A stretch of DNA of 64,000 bases, from positions 124,001 to 188,000 of the forward strand of contig JAEINR010000002.1 of NCBI GenBank assembly GCA_016342325.1, written 5' to 3'. Shown piece after piece: positions 10,087 to 19,336 of the stretch. The position numbers were made by a program, and so were the translations under genes. The notes beneath the pieces are model-generated. The model worked only from the letters and a program-made list of their open reading frames with translations, did no database searches and had not been told where the DNA came from. Numbering within the stretch: the first letter of the stretch is position 1; each line of letters begins with the position of its first letter. This DNA comes from Desulfobacterium sp. (GTDB lineage: Bacteria; Desulfobacterota; Desulfobacteria; Desulfobacterales; Desulfobacteraceae).

Positions 10087-10125
10087 GATTACATACGTAA
10101 TATTTCAAGTATTACGTATGTAATC
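10087..10125. promoter_or_regulatory. Probable BlaI-type operator, long perfect inverted repeat
   Basis: GATTACATACGTAATA-tttcaag-TATTACGTATGTAATC: two 16-bp perfect arms, 25 bp upstream of the blaI-like ATG; contains TACA/TGTA half-sites. Confidence 0.8.
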
Positions 10126-10506
10126 TATTGTCAAGAAAAAAGTTGCCCATGGCGCCCCCTCTTTTTTTTCACGGCGGATCCTTGCATCTGCAAGGGGGGC
10201 ATTCGCCAGTCCATGGATTCGTAAAGGAAAGATTGTGGGAAAATAATTTGAAAATTATCCCAAAGGTTGTATCATCATGGGAATCATTCCAAGGAGCCGG
10301 ATAAGAACCGGGTACACTCCTTTTCAAGTCCGCTATTTTTAGAAGTAAACCATAGACGTTCGTAGGTGACTTGATACCCGTTTGACCTATATTAGTAGGA
10401 GCTGGGATCGGTTCATTTGCGAAGAAAACTGATATGCTGGTGCAGGGTGGAAAAAGCCGATCAAATCTGAAAAAAAACGCGTTCCATGGATGGATGAGGG
10501 GTTAAA

Positions 10507-13500
10507 TTGAAACGTCCTGAAAAGAAAAAAGAGCAGTCCAAGATAAATCGTTATATCCGTTTTGAGGTTGAGAATACAGCCATTTATGTCGATCCTTACC
10601 ACCCAAACTGGATTGCGGTAAACCGTGCCGGGGACACTCTTTTGAAAAATATTGGGGATCAAGGGCCGGGCCGCCTGCCTTCTTTTGATCCCCAGGCAGG
10701 TGCGGGTGACATTTTATGGGAAATAAGCAAACAGAAATTTCTGAACCATCTGCCGGACACCTTGGATGAACCCTACAGGGGACGAGGGGAATATATACCC
10801 CTCTCCCATCTGGACGAGTGCTGGCTCCATGTTACGGACAACTGCAACCTTAAATGTACCCACTGTCTTTTTTCCTGTTCTCCTGAAGAGAAGACCGCAC
10901 TTTCAATTGAGGATATCAAAAAAAGCGTTGATGAAACATATGCCCTTGGCGCGAGAATTTTTTATCTTACCGGGGGAGAGCCCTTTGTTCATAAGTCGAT
11001 AGGAGAAATACTCAACCATATCCTGAACCATTATACGGATACATCCCTTGTGGTGATGACCAACGGCATCCTTCTTCCCCAATTTCGCGATCTCTTGAAA
11101 ACACTTCCCAAAGGGCGCCTCTGTTTTCAGGTGAGCGCAGACGGTGTCGGAGAGATCCACGATAAAACAAGGGGCAGGGGCGGATTCGCAAAACTGGCCA
11201 AAGGCCTTGAATCGTTGGGGGAACTTGGCACCCGAAATACCCTTGCAATGGTTGTTCACCATGGAAACATATCCCAAATGACGGAGGTGATCGACCTGGC
11301 AAAGGAATACGACATGGATGCCGTCCATTTCATCTGGCTGATGGTCACAGGGAGTGCAACGCCTGGGCTTTTTGTTGCGCCTGAAACCCTATTTTTAAAC
11401 CTGGTGAAGGCCTATCACTATGCAGAAAAGAAAGGGATCGAGATCGATAACATCCGAAACATGGAATCCCAGGTGTTCTCCCCTGCCGGAACAAAATATG
11501 ATCTTGGCAATGCAGGATGGAGATCCCTGGCAATAGGCCCGGACAAGAATATCTATCCCACAGCCGCAATGGTGGGCCGGCAGGCGCTCAATTGCGGGAA
11601 TCTGGATAGCGGTATTGAACATATCTGGCAGCATTCCGAGATCTTAAAGAAGATCAGGAAAACATCTGTCAGGGATTCAACGGCCTATGGAAATTCCCCG
11701 TTTAAATTCATCACAGGCGGCGGAGACATGGACCACAGTTATTTTCATGGGGGGACGTTTGAAGGGTGTGATCCCTATCTGCCCCTATATGAGAAAATGA
11801 TCCCCTGGATCATCGCTGAAAACGCAAAAAAAACGCACCCTTCACCCTATCCCCGGATTTTGCTGAAAATGGGGGACAGGCTCCTGCAATGCCATTCAGA
11901 GGGCGAAGGCGTTTCCCTGACCCACTCAAATTGCGTATTGACCTTTTCAAATACCCGAAAGGTTGTTGGCGATTTTTATGCCCGGGCAGATGGTTCCGGA
12001 AACCAGGATATCGTCAATCCTGTGTCCTATCCTGAAACGGAGATTTCCCACATTCCCGATCATTCAAGAATCAAGTCCTATGGCTGCGGAAGCCCGGTTT
12101 TGGATGCGGATATAAAGGCGGGGGAAGTGATCGCCGACCTTGGATCAGGTGCCGGTGTTGAATGTTTTATCGCTTCCAAAAGAACAGGAAAGAACGGAAA
12201 AGTCTACGGCATAGACATGCTTGACCATATGCTTGACAAGGCAAACACCGCTCTTCCCCATGTGGCAGAAAACCTGGGGTATACCAATATCGAATTTAAA
12301 AAAGGGTTTCTTGAAGCGATTCCCTTAAAGGACGATGAAGCGGATCTCATCATCTCAAATTGCGTGATCAACCTTTCCGAAGATAAGAGAGAGACCTTAA
12401 AAGAGATCTTCCGGGTGCTCAAGCCCGGCGGTAGAATCGTCATTTCAGATGTTGTAACAGACACGATGGCGCCCCCTGCCATTCAAAATGATGAACAGCT
12501 TCGGGGGGAGTGCATTGCAGGGGCAATGGTTCAGCCCTATCTTATTTCAATGCTGGAAATCCTGGGGTTTACTAGCATTTCGATCATGAAACGGTTTTTC
12601 TACAGAAAGGTGAGGAACCACGCCTTTTTCTCAATTACCTATACGGCGTACAAGCCCCGGGCAAGGGAAACCGTGGCGGTCGTGTATCCGGGGCCCTATG
12701 CCGCCGTTGTTACGGACCATGGCGAAATCCTTGTCAGGGGAGAAAAATGCAGAATCGAAAAGCCGTTTCATCCTGAATCCCTGTCCCCGGATATCCTTGT
12801 CCTTGATGCCATGGGGAGTGCCGCAAACATCGATGCTGAAAATTCATGCAATTGCTCGTTTGATTCAGGTTCACAAGGGGACTGCTGTTCACTGTCTTTG
12901 GAAGAGATACAGAGTAACCCTGGGCTGACAGCGCTTAGCCCCGGTAAAAACAGGGACGGCTGCATGATCTGCGGCAACGCCCTTGAATATCTTAAAACCA
13001 ATGAAGTAAAAAGCTGCTTTTACTGCTCAAAGAAATTTTCGGCAAATGCCGTTTGCAAAAAGGATCATTTTGTTTGTGATTCCTGCCACGGTATGGATGC
13101 CCTGGCGTTTGTGACGGAATTGCTGATACGCACAAAAGAGACGGATCTCATCGACCTGTTGAATAAAATCAGATCCCATCCCTCATTTAATCTCCATGGT
13201 CCTGAGCATCATTATGCCGTACCGGGTATCATCGCAGCGGTTTACAGAAATCTTGGCGGAGGGATTACAGACCAGGCGATCCTGACCGCCATAGAGAGGG
13301 GAAGTGCTATCCCAGGCGGATCATGCGCCTTCTGGGGGGGGTGCGGGGCACCCCTGGGTGCCGGCATCGGGTTTGGCGTCATTCTCGACGCCAATCCCCT
13401 AAAGCCCGGACCCCGGCAGATGGTCCAGAAAACCGTCTCTGAAATCACCGGTGAAACAGGGAAAATAAAAGCGGCAAGATGCTGCCAGAGGGAAAGCTGG

Positions 13501-13710
13501 GTAACCCTATTAAAGGTGTCTGAAATTTCCGAAAGAGCACTTGACATAAAACTGCCTGCAAACGGCCACCTGGTTTGCACACAAATGGATCAAAACAAGG
13601 AGTGCATAAAAGCCGGGTGCCCGTTCTACCCTAACCTGGACAAGCCAGAACCAAATCATTCTTTTGATTCTCTTGCCAAAATAACACGAAACTCAAAGCG
13701 AAAAACCTAA
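10507..13710 (+). CDS. Multidomain protein: PqqD-like N-terminus, radical SAM, ArsM-like methyltransferase, Cys-rich DUF5714-like C-terminus
   Basis: TTG start. CNLKCTHC radical SAM motif, TGGEP; methyltransferase VIADLGSGAGVE...VYGIDML; ArsM-like YGCGSP, ISNCVINLS, ECIAGA; C-terminal CMICG..CFYC..CDSCHG..GSCAFWGGCGAPLGAG..CCQRESW..ECIKAGCPFYP. Confidence 0.85.
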   Translation: MKRPEKKKEQSKINRYIRFEVENTAIYVDPYHPNWIAVNRAGDTLLKNIGDQGPGRLPSFDPQAGAGDILWEISKQKFLNHLPDTLDEPYRGRGEYIPLSHLDECWLHVTDNCNLKCTHCLFSCSPEEKTALSIEDIKKSVDETYALGARIFYLTGGEPFVHKSIGEILNHILNHYTDTSLVVMTNGILLPQFRDLLKTLPKGRLCFQVSADGVGEIHDKTRGRGGFAKLAKGLESLGELGTRNTLAMVVHHGNISQMTEVIDLAKEYDMDAVHFIWLMVTGSATPGLFVAPETLFLNLVKAYHYAEKKGIEIDNIRNMESQVFSPAGTKYDLGNAGWRSLAIGPDKNIYPTAAMVGRQALNCGNLDSGIEHIWQHSEILKKIRKTSVRDSTAYGNSPFKFITGGGDMDHSYFHGGTFEGCDPYLPLYEKMIPWIIAENAKKTHPSPYPRILLKMGDRLLQCHSEGEGVSLTHSNCVLTFSNTRKVVGDFYARADGSGNQDIVNPVSYPETEISHIPDHSRIKSYGCGSPVLDADIKAGEVIADLGSGAGVECFIASKRTGKNGKVYGIDMLDHMLDKANTALPHVAENLGYTNIEFKKGFLEAIPLKDDEADLIISNCVINLSEDKRETLKEIFRVLKPGGRIVISDVVTDTMAPPAIQNDEQLRGECIAGAMVQPYLISMLEILGFTSISIMKRFFYRKVRNHAFFSITYTAYKPRARETVAVVYPGPYAAVVTDHGEILVRGEKCRIEKPFHPESLSPDILVLDAMGSAANIDAENSCNCSFDSGSQGDCCSLSLEEIQSNPGLTALSPGKNRDGCMICGNALEYLKTNEVKSCFYCSKKFSANAVCKKDHFVCDSCHGMDALAFVTELLIRTKETDLIDLLNKIRSHPSFNLHGPEHHYAVPGIIAAVYRNLGGGITDQAILTAIERGSAIPGGSCAFWGGCGAPLGAGIGFGVILDANPLKPGPRQMVQKTVSEITGETGKIKAARCCQRESWVTLLKVSEISERALDIKLPANGHLVCTQMDQNKECIKAGCPFYPNLDKPEPNHSFDSLAKITRNSKRKT
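13630..13710 (-). repeat. Dispersed ~75-bp palindromic repeat, copy 1 (inside 3' end of 10507..13710)
   Basis: cctaacctggacaagccagaacc...gattctcttgccaaaataacacgaaactcaaagcg matches copies at 26284, 27116, 40618, 43291, 43367 and 63726. Confidence 0.75.
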
Positions 13711-13729
13711 ATAGCCGGATGGGTGAATC

Positions 13730-14461
13730 CTACATATATTTTTTCAGGATCGTATCATAGGTTCCGTCTTTTTTTATCCCATCCAGGGCTGCCTGCCATG
13801 CGGCAATCACGGTGTCAGGGGTTGATCTACTGAAGGCGATATAGAGCTGGGTATCTTTAACATCAAAGACTTTTTCTAATACTGAGGACTCGCCGACAGC
13901 CGTCCTGGCCTTGTGGAGCCCCTGGAGATGGCCGACGATCCATAGATCAACTCTACCGGCAAGCAGCTTTTTGACATTGACCGAATCGTCAATCACACTG
14001 TCAATGTTCGTGAACCCGTTTTCTTTTAAAAACAACTCGGCTGCATCATCTTTATAGGTGCCGATTTTTTTCATTTTCCTGGCATCATCCAGGGAATTGA
14101 TTTTGATACGGCTGCCTTTTTTCGCAAAGAAAACCCATTTGTTGGTGGCGATGGGGCCGACCCATTTGAACAACGGCTCCCGCTGGTCCGTCCGTGTCAT
14201 GGAAAAGAGGATGCGATTGTCCTTGGCCTGAATTAATTGATACGATCTTGACCAGGGCAGGACTTTAATGTTGTTGGGATGGCCGACACGCTTGAGTAAT
14301 TCTACCATGACATCGTAAGAAAGACCGGTCAACTGACCGTTTTCAGAATAATTGAAAGGCGGGTATTCTTCGGTCATGATGGAAAAGGATCCGGCGGTTG
14401 CATTGACACCAAAGCCTAGCAAACAAAATAAAGTGATCAGGGTTAAATAAAAAGATTTCAT
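13730..14461 (-). CDS. Periplasmic solute-binding protein, SBP_bac_3-like
   Basis: Signal peptide; FSIMTEEYPPFNYSENGQLTGLSYDVMVELLKRVG is typical of family 3 binding proteins. Confidence 0.8.
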   Translation of the reverse strand: MKSFYLTLITLFCLLGFGVNATAGSFSIMTEEYPPFNYSENGQLTGLSYDVMVELLKRVGHPNNIKVLPWSRSYQLIQAKDNRILFSMTRTDQREPLFKWVGPIATNKWVFFAKKGSRIKINSLDDARKMKKIGTYKDDAAELFLKENGFTNIDSVIDDSVNVKKLLAGRVDLWIVGHLQGLHKARTAVGESSVLEKVFDVKDTQLYIAFSRSTPDTVIAAWQAALDGIKKDGTYDTILKKYM

Positions 14462-14640
14462 AGGACGACTCCTTTACGAATCTAACCTGTTTGTTGATTT
14501 CCCGGGTTACCGGGAAGGGGATAATTTAGAAATAAGCGTATCAGAGATCGCGACCCGGGTCAAGAAACCCAGCCCAGGGGTGTGATGGCGCAGTTAAGGT
14601 CTTTTGTGAAGGCCGGGTTTCTCCTTTCTTTTTTATTTTT

Positions 14641-14654
14641 TTGACTTAGATCAA
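14641..14654. promoter_or_regulatory. Candidate CRP/FNR-family (FNR or HcpR-like) site
   Basis: TTGACTTAGATCAA, close to TTGATnnnnATCAA, 127 bp upstream of the cupin/ferredoxin pair; a second dyad AACAGTgtaatACTGTT is at 14671..14687. Confidence 0.4.
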
Positions 14655-14780
14655 TGAAATTACCATATTAAACAGTGTAATACTGTTCTTCAACACCGAC
14701 AGTGGCTTTCATCTGTTTGAAAATCCCACGGTTGTTGTAATGGTACGGATGAATTTAAACCTAATTGGGGAGAATATATC

Positions 14781-15143
14781 ATGGATAAAAAAGAGCTGAT
14801 CAAAAACATTCCTTTTTCAGAAGCGGTTGATTTTGCAGGGCTTGTGGACTATGAAGAAGGGCGGGTGGTGAGCCGGACACTGGCCAGCCGGGACGCCATC
14901 GGCATCACCCTCTTTGCCTTTGACAAAGGCGAAGAGATCAGTGCCCATTCCGCACCCGGAGATGCCATGGTGCAAATTTTAGACGGAGAGGCCCGGATCA
15001 ATGTGGGCGGCAAGGAGATCATGGCCACTGCCGGCCAGGTCGTGGTCATGCCGGCAGATGTCCCCCATTCCCTGTATGCCACCTCCCAGTTTAAAATGTT
15101 TCTGATCGTTGTAAAACGCCCTGTGGCTATGGGCAACCTGTAA
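14781..15143 (+). CDS. Cupin domain protein
   Basis: HSAPGDAMVQILDGEARINVGGKE...AGQVVVMPADVPHSLYA, cupin motifs. Confidence 0.85.
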   Translation: MDKKELIKNIPFSEAVDFAGLVDYEEGRVVSRTLASRDAIGITLFAFDKGEEISAHSAPGDAMVQILDGEARINVGGKEIMATAGQVVVMPADVPHSLYATSQFKMFLIVVKRPVAMGNL

Positions 15144-15159
15144 CAGTTTGGGACGTGAA

Positions 15160-15990
15160 ATGGTCATGAAATGGACAGATGAAGCTGAGGCTGCGATTCA
15201 AAAGGTTCCGTTCTTTGTGAGGAAAAAGGTTCGCAAGCGTGTGGAAAAGGAGGCCGCAGGAGCTGGGAAAGCCCAGGTGACCCTGGCAGGGGTGAAAAGA
15301 ACCCAGACACGGTTTCTCTCAAAGATGGGCTCGGAGGTCAAGGGGTATCAGGTGGAAACCTGCTTTGGCAGCGGGGGGTGTCCCAACCGGGTCCATTCCG
15401 GGGATGGGTTGCTTGCCAGAATCGAAACCCTTTTGAAAGAGGCGGATCTTCTCTCCTTGCTCAAGGAGCGGGTAAAGGGCGACCTGAAGTTTCACCATGA
15501 GTTCCGGGTGGCCATTGCCGAGTGCCCCAATGCCTGTTCCCAGCCCCAGATCAAGGGGGTGGGGATTATCGCGGCAGCCCTGCCCCGGGTGACGGAAGAT
15601 CCCTGCACCGGTTGCGGTGCCTGTGTGACGGCCTGTAAGGAGAACGCCATTGCGCTTGCTGGCGAACCGGAACACCCTGAGATTTCATTTGATCGCTGTC
15701 TCATGTGCGGTCACTGCATAACGGCATGCCCCAGCGGCACCCTCCTGGAAGGATCCAAGGGGTACAGGGTGCAGCTGGGGGGACGATTGGGACGGCATCC
15801 AAGGCTTGCGATGGAACTTCCGGGAATTTATACGGAAGAGGAGGTGCTTGCCATTGTTGAAAAATGCGTCCGATTCTTTAAGGAGAAAAGCCTCCACGGG
15901 GAACGCTTTTCCCATCTTTTGACAGAAGCGGATTTTCAGAAAATGGTTCCTTGCTGGCAACCAAGGAATTCTGGCCCACATTGTCGTTGA
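15160..15990 (+). CDS. 4Fe-4S ferredoxin / sulfite-reductase-like protein
   Basis: CTGCGACVTACKENAI and CLMCGHCITACPSG clusters plus a siroheme-reductase-like CPNACSQPQIKGVG region. Confidence 0.8.
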   Translation: MVMKWTDEAEAAIQKVPFFVRKKVRKRVEKEAAGAGKAQVTLAGVKRTQTRFLSKMGSEVKGYQVETCFGSGGCPNRVHSGDGLLARIETLLKEADLLSLLKERVKGDLKFHHEFRVAIAECPNACSQPQIKGVGIIAAALPRVTEDPCTGCGACVTACKENAIALAGEPEHPEISFDRCLMCGHCITACPSGTLLEGSKGYRVQLGGRLGRHPRLAMELPGIYTEEEVLAIVEKCVRFFKEKSLHGERFSHLLTEADFQKMVPCWQPRNSGPHCR

Positions 15991-16389
15991 TCTCCCGGAG
16001 GTTCAGGGACGCCTAACCAGGACACCGGCTTGGGGTGCCAGGTTCCTGCATGGGCATCCCCCAGAAGGCCGTGGTTCTCCTTCAGCTGGGGTGCCCTATT
16101 TTGTATATTTCAACAATGTCACATTGTGATATCTCCTTGTCAATCCCCATGGCTCCGCCATATTCATCGCGTTTTCAAGGGTGCGGAGTTTCTGTAAGAA
16201 ATGCTTGACCTGGCCGACGAAATAGGGGATATCTTATAGAGAACCACCTGATAACATTCTTCCTGCCGTTCTTTTCTCTGATGATCTGCCGACTTTTTCA
16301 AAGGTCCAGTTCTTCGGTCGAAGCTCTTTTTGAAGGTCGCGAAAATCCATAATTCTGTTTTAGTACCCTTTGAACCAAAGGAGACCCCC

Positions 16390-17646
16390 ATGAAAAAGAG
16401 AGATCTGATTCTGGCATGTTGTCTGATCGCCATTACCGTTGCCTGCGGAAGGGAGAGTCCGCCGGACATGGAATCGGTCCTGTCCGAACCCAAGACCCAT
16501 GTGGGGTCCAACACGTGCAAGATGTGCCACCTGGAACATTACGACTCCTGGAAGATGACCCAGCACAGCCGCATGATCCAGGATGCACGTAAGAACAGGG
16601 ACGTTATCGTCACCGAGATCAGTGGGGAAAAAATCCGCAGGGATCTGGCCAAACTTGAGGACACGCTGAAAGTCCCCTCTGACCGGATCTATGTTCCCGG
16701 GATCGATGAGATCCTTTATACCATCGGCAGTCAGTGGAAGCAGCGCTATATTGTCCAAAAAGAGGGGACCCTATATATCTCGCCGATTCAGTACAACCTG
16801 GAGACCCACCGGTGGGTGAACTACCATGAACAGGACTGGGACAAGCGGCCCTGGTTACTGAAATGCGGCGGGTGCCATGTCACGGGGGTGAACCTGGAAA
16901 CACAGACCTTTAACGAACCTGGGGTGGCGTGCGAAGCCTGCCACGGTAAAGGCTCCTGGCATGCGGCACTGCCCAAGACCGCTGTCTTTGAAAAACGGCA
17001 GACCATTGTCAATCCGGCCAAGCTGCCGGTGGGGGTTGCCCAGCAGATCTGCGGTTCCTGTCACAACCGGGGAAAATCCCTGAAAAAGAAGGGGGCCGGC
17101 TGGGCTGTGGGGTATGAACCAGGCAAGGCCCTGGAGGCCTATTACCAGTCCACCTCCTATGCCGGCGGGGACAAGAAGCACCTTTACTCCAACGAATTTT
17201 CCAAGGGCCACCACCAGCAGCAGATCGACTGGTCCCAGTCCCCCCATGCCCGGGAGGGGGTCACTTGCACCTCTTGTCATTATGTTCACCAGCTGGGCGT
17301 TCCGCCCACCCGGTCCCAGACCCAGGCTGCGGGATCCGCCCAATGCACCCAATGCCACGAGATGGTCAACCGGAACGGTGCCCACTCCATCCATTCCTTT
17401 GCCAACTGTGTGGGCTGCCACATGCCGCGCATCGCCAAGAGTGCGGAGATCGGCGACATCAGGAGTCATACCTTTGTCGCCCTGTTGCCCCGGGAAACCA
17501 TTGCCGACAAAACCATACCCAATTCCTGCACAAGCTGCCACAAGCACAAGGATGTTGATCTCAACAAATTGCAGGCCGCCTATGACCTGCTGACCCAGCG
17601 TCCCAAACCCATGGGTAAAGCCATGGCCCCTGTGGACGTTGACTAG
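16390..17646 (+). CDS. Multiheme c-type cytochrome, probable lipoprotein (8 CxxCH)
   Basis: Signal with lipobox-like ITVACG; CKMCH, CGGCH, CEACH, CGSCH, CTSCH, CTQCH, CVGCH, CTSCH counted by eye. Confidence 0.88.
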   Translation: MKKRDLILACCLIAITVACGRESPPDMESVLSEPKTHVGSNTCKMCHLEHYDSWKMTQHSRMIQDARKNRDVIVTEISGEKIRRDLAKLEDTLKVPSDRIYVPGIDEILYTIGSQWKQRYIVQKEGTLYISPIQYNLETHRWVNYHEQDWDKRPWLLKCGGCHVTGVNLETQTFNEPGVACEACHGKGSWHAALPKTAVFEKRQTIVNPAKLPVGVAQQICGSCHNRGKSLKKKGAGWAVGYEPGKALEAYYQSTSYAGGDKKHLYSNEFSKGHHQQQIDWSQSPHAREGVTCTSCHYVHQLGVPPTRSQTQAAGSAQCTQCHEMVNRNGAHSIHSFANCVGCHMPRIAKSAEIGDIRSHTFVALLPRETIADKTIPNSCTSCHKHKDVDLNKLQAAYDLLTQRPKPMGKAMAPVDVD

Positions 17647-17667
17647 GCCGATGTCAGGGAGGAGATC

Positions 17668-18354
17668 ATGGAAAGAAGTCGAAGAATTTGCAGGTGGATC
17701 GCCGGGATTGTGTTGGTCTCAGTTGTTTTGTGGGGGCAGGGCAGCCCGGCCCAGGAGGAGGTCACCGCCCCCCTGTACCGGTACAAGGCCTATGAAGCCA
17801 GCACCGGTTATTACGAAGCGTATGAAACCCGGCCCCGCCATCAACGGCCCCTCATCGGCATCCCCGGTATCCGGGAGGGCGCTTTCCCCTACAGCCCATC
17901 GGCGGCCACTGTCCGCAACCGAAGCCGCCTTGGGGATTCCCACAGGGCGGTTCCTTTCTACGCCAGGCGAACCTGCGAGAGCTGCCATACCGAGGCCCCG
18001 GACAACATCCACTCGGTGCGTGGTAACCTTACCTGCCGCCAGTGCCACGGGGGGGAGCCCATCGCCAGCATCCATCACTACTGGTCTCCCCTCAATCCCA
18101 TCCGAAAACACGCCTATGTCTGCTCCAAATGCCACCAGGGGGCCAGCGCATCCTACGCCGGATACATCATCCACGAACCCAATCCGGCCCTGGCCTCGAC
18201 CTTTCACACATTTCCGGTCCTGGCCTGGGTCTTCTGGATCATGGTCGGCATCGCCGTGGGAACCTTTGCCCTTTTCATCCCCCACACTGTTCTGTGGGCC
18301 ATTCGGGAACTCTTTGCCGGGGATAAACCATCAAAACCCGGGAGAACACCATGA
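17668..18354 (+). CDS. Cytochrome c family protein (3 CxxCH) with C-terminal TM helix
   Basis: CESCH, CRQCH, CSKCH; C-terminal FPVLAWVFWIMVGIAVGTFALFIPHTVLW. Confidence 0.8.
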   Translation: MERSRRICRWIAGIVLVSVVLWGQGSPAQEEVTAPLYRYKAYEASTGYYEAYETRPRHQRPLIGIPGIREGAFPYSPSAATVRNRSRLGDSHRAVPFYARRTCESCHTEAPDNIHSVRGNLTCRQCHGGEPIASIHHYWSPLNPIRKHAYVCSKCHQGASASYAGYIIHEPNPALASTFHTFPVLAWVFWIMVGIAVGTFALFIPHTVLWAIRELFAGDKPSKPGRTP

Positions 18355-19172
18355 GTAAGCGACTCTATCGATTCACACCCATCCAGCGCCTTTTCCACGT
18401 TCTCCTGGTTCTCTCCTTTTTGATCCAGGCGGCATCAGGTCTGGGACGGATGTACATGGAGACCCCATGGGGCCAGGCGCTCTGCCTGATGTTCGGAGGG
18501 TATGGCCGGGCAGGGGAGGTGCATCGGGTCATCGGCCTGTTCATGCTTGTCCTCTTTGCCGTTCACCTTATCTACCTTATGTGTTGCATCCAATGGCGGC
18601 AATTTCCCGGGTGCCTCATGGGACCGGATTCCATGGTGCCCGCTCCCCGGGACCTGGGCCATTTTTTCCAACATGTGGGCTGGTTTTTCGGGCGTTGCCC
18701 TGAGCCCCCATTGGATCGGTGGGGGTATTGGGAAAAATTTGACTACTGGGCCGTGTTCTGGGGAATGGTGATCATGGGAAGCTCCGGCCTGATGGTGGCC
18801 TATCCCCTTTTTACTTCCCGTTTCATGCCCGGGTGGGGTCTCAATGTGGCCTTCTGGGTCCACCGCCTGGAAGCGCTCCTGGCCATGGGCCATGTGTTCA
18901 TGATCCATTTTTTCATCGGTCATCTCCGGCCACGGCATTTTCCCATGGATCGATCCATCTTCCAGGGAAGTGCAAGACTTGACACCGTGGCCCGGGAGAG
19001 ACCGGCCTGGCTTGCGCGGCTCAAGGCCGACGGCAAGTTCCGGGAACGTCTGACCGGGGATGTCCCCCGGACCCGCAAGGCCATCTATTTGGTCTTTGGA
19101 TTCGCGGCCATGGCCGTTGGGATCTATCTGCTCCTGGGAGCCCTTTTCCATGCAACCCGCATCACCTGGTAG
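18351..19172 (+). CDS. Cytochrome b (formate dehydrogenase gamma / b561-like) subunit
   Basis: Four-TM pattern with RLFHVLLVLSFLIQAASGL, VHRVIGLFMLVLFAVHLIYL, HRLEALLAMGHVFMIHFFIGHL; start overlaps the upstream cytochrome stop. Confidence 0.82.
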   Translation: MSKRLYRFTPIQRLFHVLLVLSFLIQAASGLGRMYMETPWGQALCLMFGGYGRAGEVHRVIGLFMLVLFAVHLIYLMCCIQWRQFPGCLMGPDSMVPAPRDLGHFFQHVGWFFGRCPEPPLDRWGYWEKFDYWAVFWGMVIMGSSGLMVAYPLFTSRFMPGWGLNVAFWVHRLEALLAMGHVFMIHFFIGHLRPRHFPMDRSIFQGSARLDTVARERPAWLARLKADGKFRERLTGDVPRTRKAIYLVFGFAAMAVGIYLLLGALFHATRITW

Positions 19173-19336
19173 GGCCGGCCAGATAAAATCCGTGTTGATA
19201 TTCACCAAAAATACCGTGTATTTTTAGCCACTAGGCTTGACGGAGCGGTCCTTTGTTGATACGTTGCCTGTTTTTGCTGTTCTGCGGCATTCGGCAATAA
19301 TTTAACAACGTTAGTATCAAAAGAGGAAACCGTCCA

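Noticed and set aside
10277-10342. 21-codon sORF MGIIPRSRIRTGYTPFQVRYF as a possible RiPP precursor for the radical SAM fusion protein
   Set aside because: Weak ribosome-binding site, no leader/core pattern, not directly abutting the enzyme gene; insufficient evidence.
16100-16350. Minus-strand small frames (MDFRDLQKELRPKNWTFEKVGRSSEKR... and DIPYFVGQVKHFLQKLRTLENAMN...) as a toxin-antitoxin or transposase remnant
   Set aside because: Looks partly protein-like but I could not match either frame to a family.
19207-19225. AAAAATAC-cgt-GTATTTTT dyad after the cytochrome b gene
   Set aside because: AT-rich short stem, no T tract context of a terminator; could be chance.
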